A stretch of DNA of 5,759 bases from assembly GCA_016210375.1 (NCBI GenBank), contig JACQUH010000123.1, forward strand, positions 1 through 5,759, given 5' to 3'. Below the pieces are notes generated by a model, which worked only from the letters and a program-made list of their open reading frames with translations, did not search any database and was not told where the DNA came from. Numbering within the stretch: position 1 is the first letter of the stretch; the number at the start of each line of letters is the position of its first letter. Made by a program: the position numbers and the translations under genes. This DNA is from Chloroflexota bacterium (GTDB taxonomy: Bacteria > Chloroflexota > Dehalococcoidia > Lucifugimonadales > JACPCL1). Shown in pieces: positions 5,165 to 5,759 of this stretch.

Positions 5165-5512
5165 ATGAGGTCTCCACAGGAACCCTTTAGCAGGATCAAG
5201 GTTGAGCAGGCCAAGGCCATGGTGGAGCGGGGCGACTCTATCGTCATAGACGTGCGCCAGCGAGACGAATGGCGCTCCGGCCACGTGAAGGGCGCTGTCT
5301 TCATGCCGGTAGACGATGTGCTGGCGCGCGTTGACGAGCTGCCCCAGGGTAAGAACCTGCTGTTCATCTGCCAGGCGGGGGTGCGCAGCGCCCTGGCCTG
5401 CGAGATGGCGGCGGCCATGGGCCGCCCGCCGGAGAAGCTGTTCAACATTGAAGAGGGTACGCCGGTCTGGGTCCAGAAGAAACTGCCCACCAGCTACAAC
5501 GACGACCCGTAG
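5165..5512 (+). CDS. Single-domain rhodanese-like sulfurtransferase
   Basis: The 115-residue protein is one rhodanese domain. DSIVIDVRQRDEWRSGHVKGA (24-44) is the classic D-V-R-x-x-x-E-x-x-x-G-H-I-x-G-A motif, and FICQAGVRSA (67-76) is the active-site loop with catalytic C69 and R74 (C-x-x-G-x-R-S). The final EEGTPVWVQKKLP matches the usual GG-x-x-x-W segment, with EEG in place of GG. Such proteins carry a persulfide on the cysteine and pass sulfur to acceptors, or detoxify reactive sulfur. There is no signal peptide, so it is cytosolic. ATG 5165 is chosen; GTG 5156 is an alternative. The gene lies 20 bases after mtnP and appears to be the last gene of the riboswitch-controlled operon. A role in methionine salvage or in handling released sulfur is inferred from context only. 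Confidence 0.9.
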   Translation: MRSPQEPFSRIKVEQAKAMVERGDSIVIDVRQRDEWRSGHVKGAVFMPVDDVLARVDELPQGKNLLFICQAGVRSALACEMAAAMGRPPEKLFNIEEGTPVWVQKKLPTSYNDDP

Positions 5513-5530
5513 CAAGCGGAGATTCTTCGG

Positions 5531-5560
5531 TCGTCCTTCCCATTCGGGAAGCGACTTCTT
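5531..5560 (+). terminator. Possible weak terminator after the mtnA operon
   Basis: CTTCCC (5536-5541) pairs with GGGAAG (5546-5551) around an ATTC loop, extended by TCG (5531-5533) with CGA (5552-5554) across a two-base bulge. The tail ACTTCTT is only modestly T-rich. It starts 18 bases after the rhodanese stop, the right place for an operon terminator, but the weak tail leaves open that it is just another dispersed hairpin. Confidence 0.4.
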
Positions 5561-5630
5561 GGGCTCTGAGTGAGTGCTCCGTATCTGGAGGTCATCTACT
5601 GAGGGACTGTCTCAAGACAACCGCTCTTTA

Positions 5631-5686
5631 CCCCAGCCTGAAGAGCCTGCCCTGAGCAAAGCCGAAGGGCTGAGGCATGATGCCGC
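5631..5686. repeat. Inverted, loop-expanded version of the 464-493 repeat
   Basis: CCCCAGCC (5631-5638) pairs with GGCTGAGG (5668-5675, one mismatch), immediately followed by the palindrome GGCATGATGCC (5674-5684) and GC. Read on the minus strand, the order is GCGGCATCATGCC, then a stem of the 464-493 type. Here the loop is 29 bases rather than 4 and contains GCCCTGAGCAAAGCCGAAGG, itself able to fold (5649-5670). It appears that one repeat has been inserted into the loop of another. Bases 5513-5759 contain no credible gene. Confidence 0.6.
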
Positions 5687-5723
5687 TCCCTTATGGTCAT
5701 GGACTGAACAAAGGGACTTTCAC

Positions 5724-5759
5724 TATGTCGTTCTGAGCAAGTCCCGATGCTATCGGGAC
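5724..5759. repeat. Dispersed hairpin repeat cut by the window edge
   Basis: TATGTCGTTCTGAGCAA (5724-5740) leads into a perfect 8-bp hairpin, GTCCCGAT (5741-5748) with ATCGGGAC (5752-5759), loop GCT. The TTCTGAGC-A-A-G word followed by this hairpin resembles dispersed intergenic repeats I associate with Dehalococcoidia-like genomes. The element probably continues past the end of the window. Confidence 0.55.

Overview
The window looks like a high-GC bacterial chromosome segment, most probably Chloroflexota of the Dehalococcoidia/SAR202 type. This is inferred from the combination of an F420-type luciferase-like oxidoreductase, a fused AroK-AroB enzyme, an S-box (SAM-I) riboswitch in front of methionine-salvage genes, and intergenic spaces filled with GC-rich hairpin repeats. 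No marker gene settles the phylum. All genes lie on the + strand and have similar codon use. There is no rRNA, tRNA, CRISPR array or transposase gene.

Layout. Bases 1-386 hold the 3' end of a luciferase-like (LLM class) oxidoreductase. Bases 387-673 are non-coding and carry four hairpins in series, including a 63-base near-perfect palindrome. Bases 674-982 encode a 102-residue membrane protein of unknown function. Bases 1056-2717 encode a shikimate kinase/3-dehydroquinate synthase fusion with both active sites intact. Bases 2718-3231 are non-coding: first a nested inverted-repeat element related to the upstream palindrome but in the opposite orientation, then a separate inverted repeat, a candidate promoter, a complete SAM-I riboswitch and its terminator. 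Bases 3232-5512 form a tight operon: mtnA, mtnP (ATGA overlap) and a single-domain rhodanese. Bases 5513-5759 are non-coding, with a possible terminator, a second version of the upstream repeat in inverted orientation with an enlarged loop, and a perfect hairpin at the window edge.

How the genes work together. MtnP phosphorolyses 5'-methylthioadenosine (the by-product of polyamine synthesis and other SAM-consuming reactions) to adenine and methylthioribose-1-phosphate, and MtnA isomerises the latter to methylthioribulose-1-phosphate. The upstream riboswitch should switch this operon off when SAM is plentiful. The rhodanese is a candidate sulfur-handling partner, but its role here is unknown. 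AroKB supplies two non-consecutive steps of the shikimate pathway.

The most unusual material is the repeat population. Two inverted copies of one palindromic element flank the membrane protein-aroKB segment, and their stems differ by paired, compensating changes. No new protein system is evident. The SAM-switched mtnA-mtnP-rhodanese operon and the hairpin elements are the best leads.
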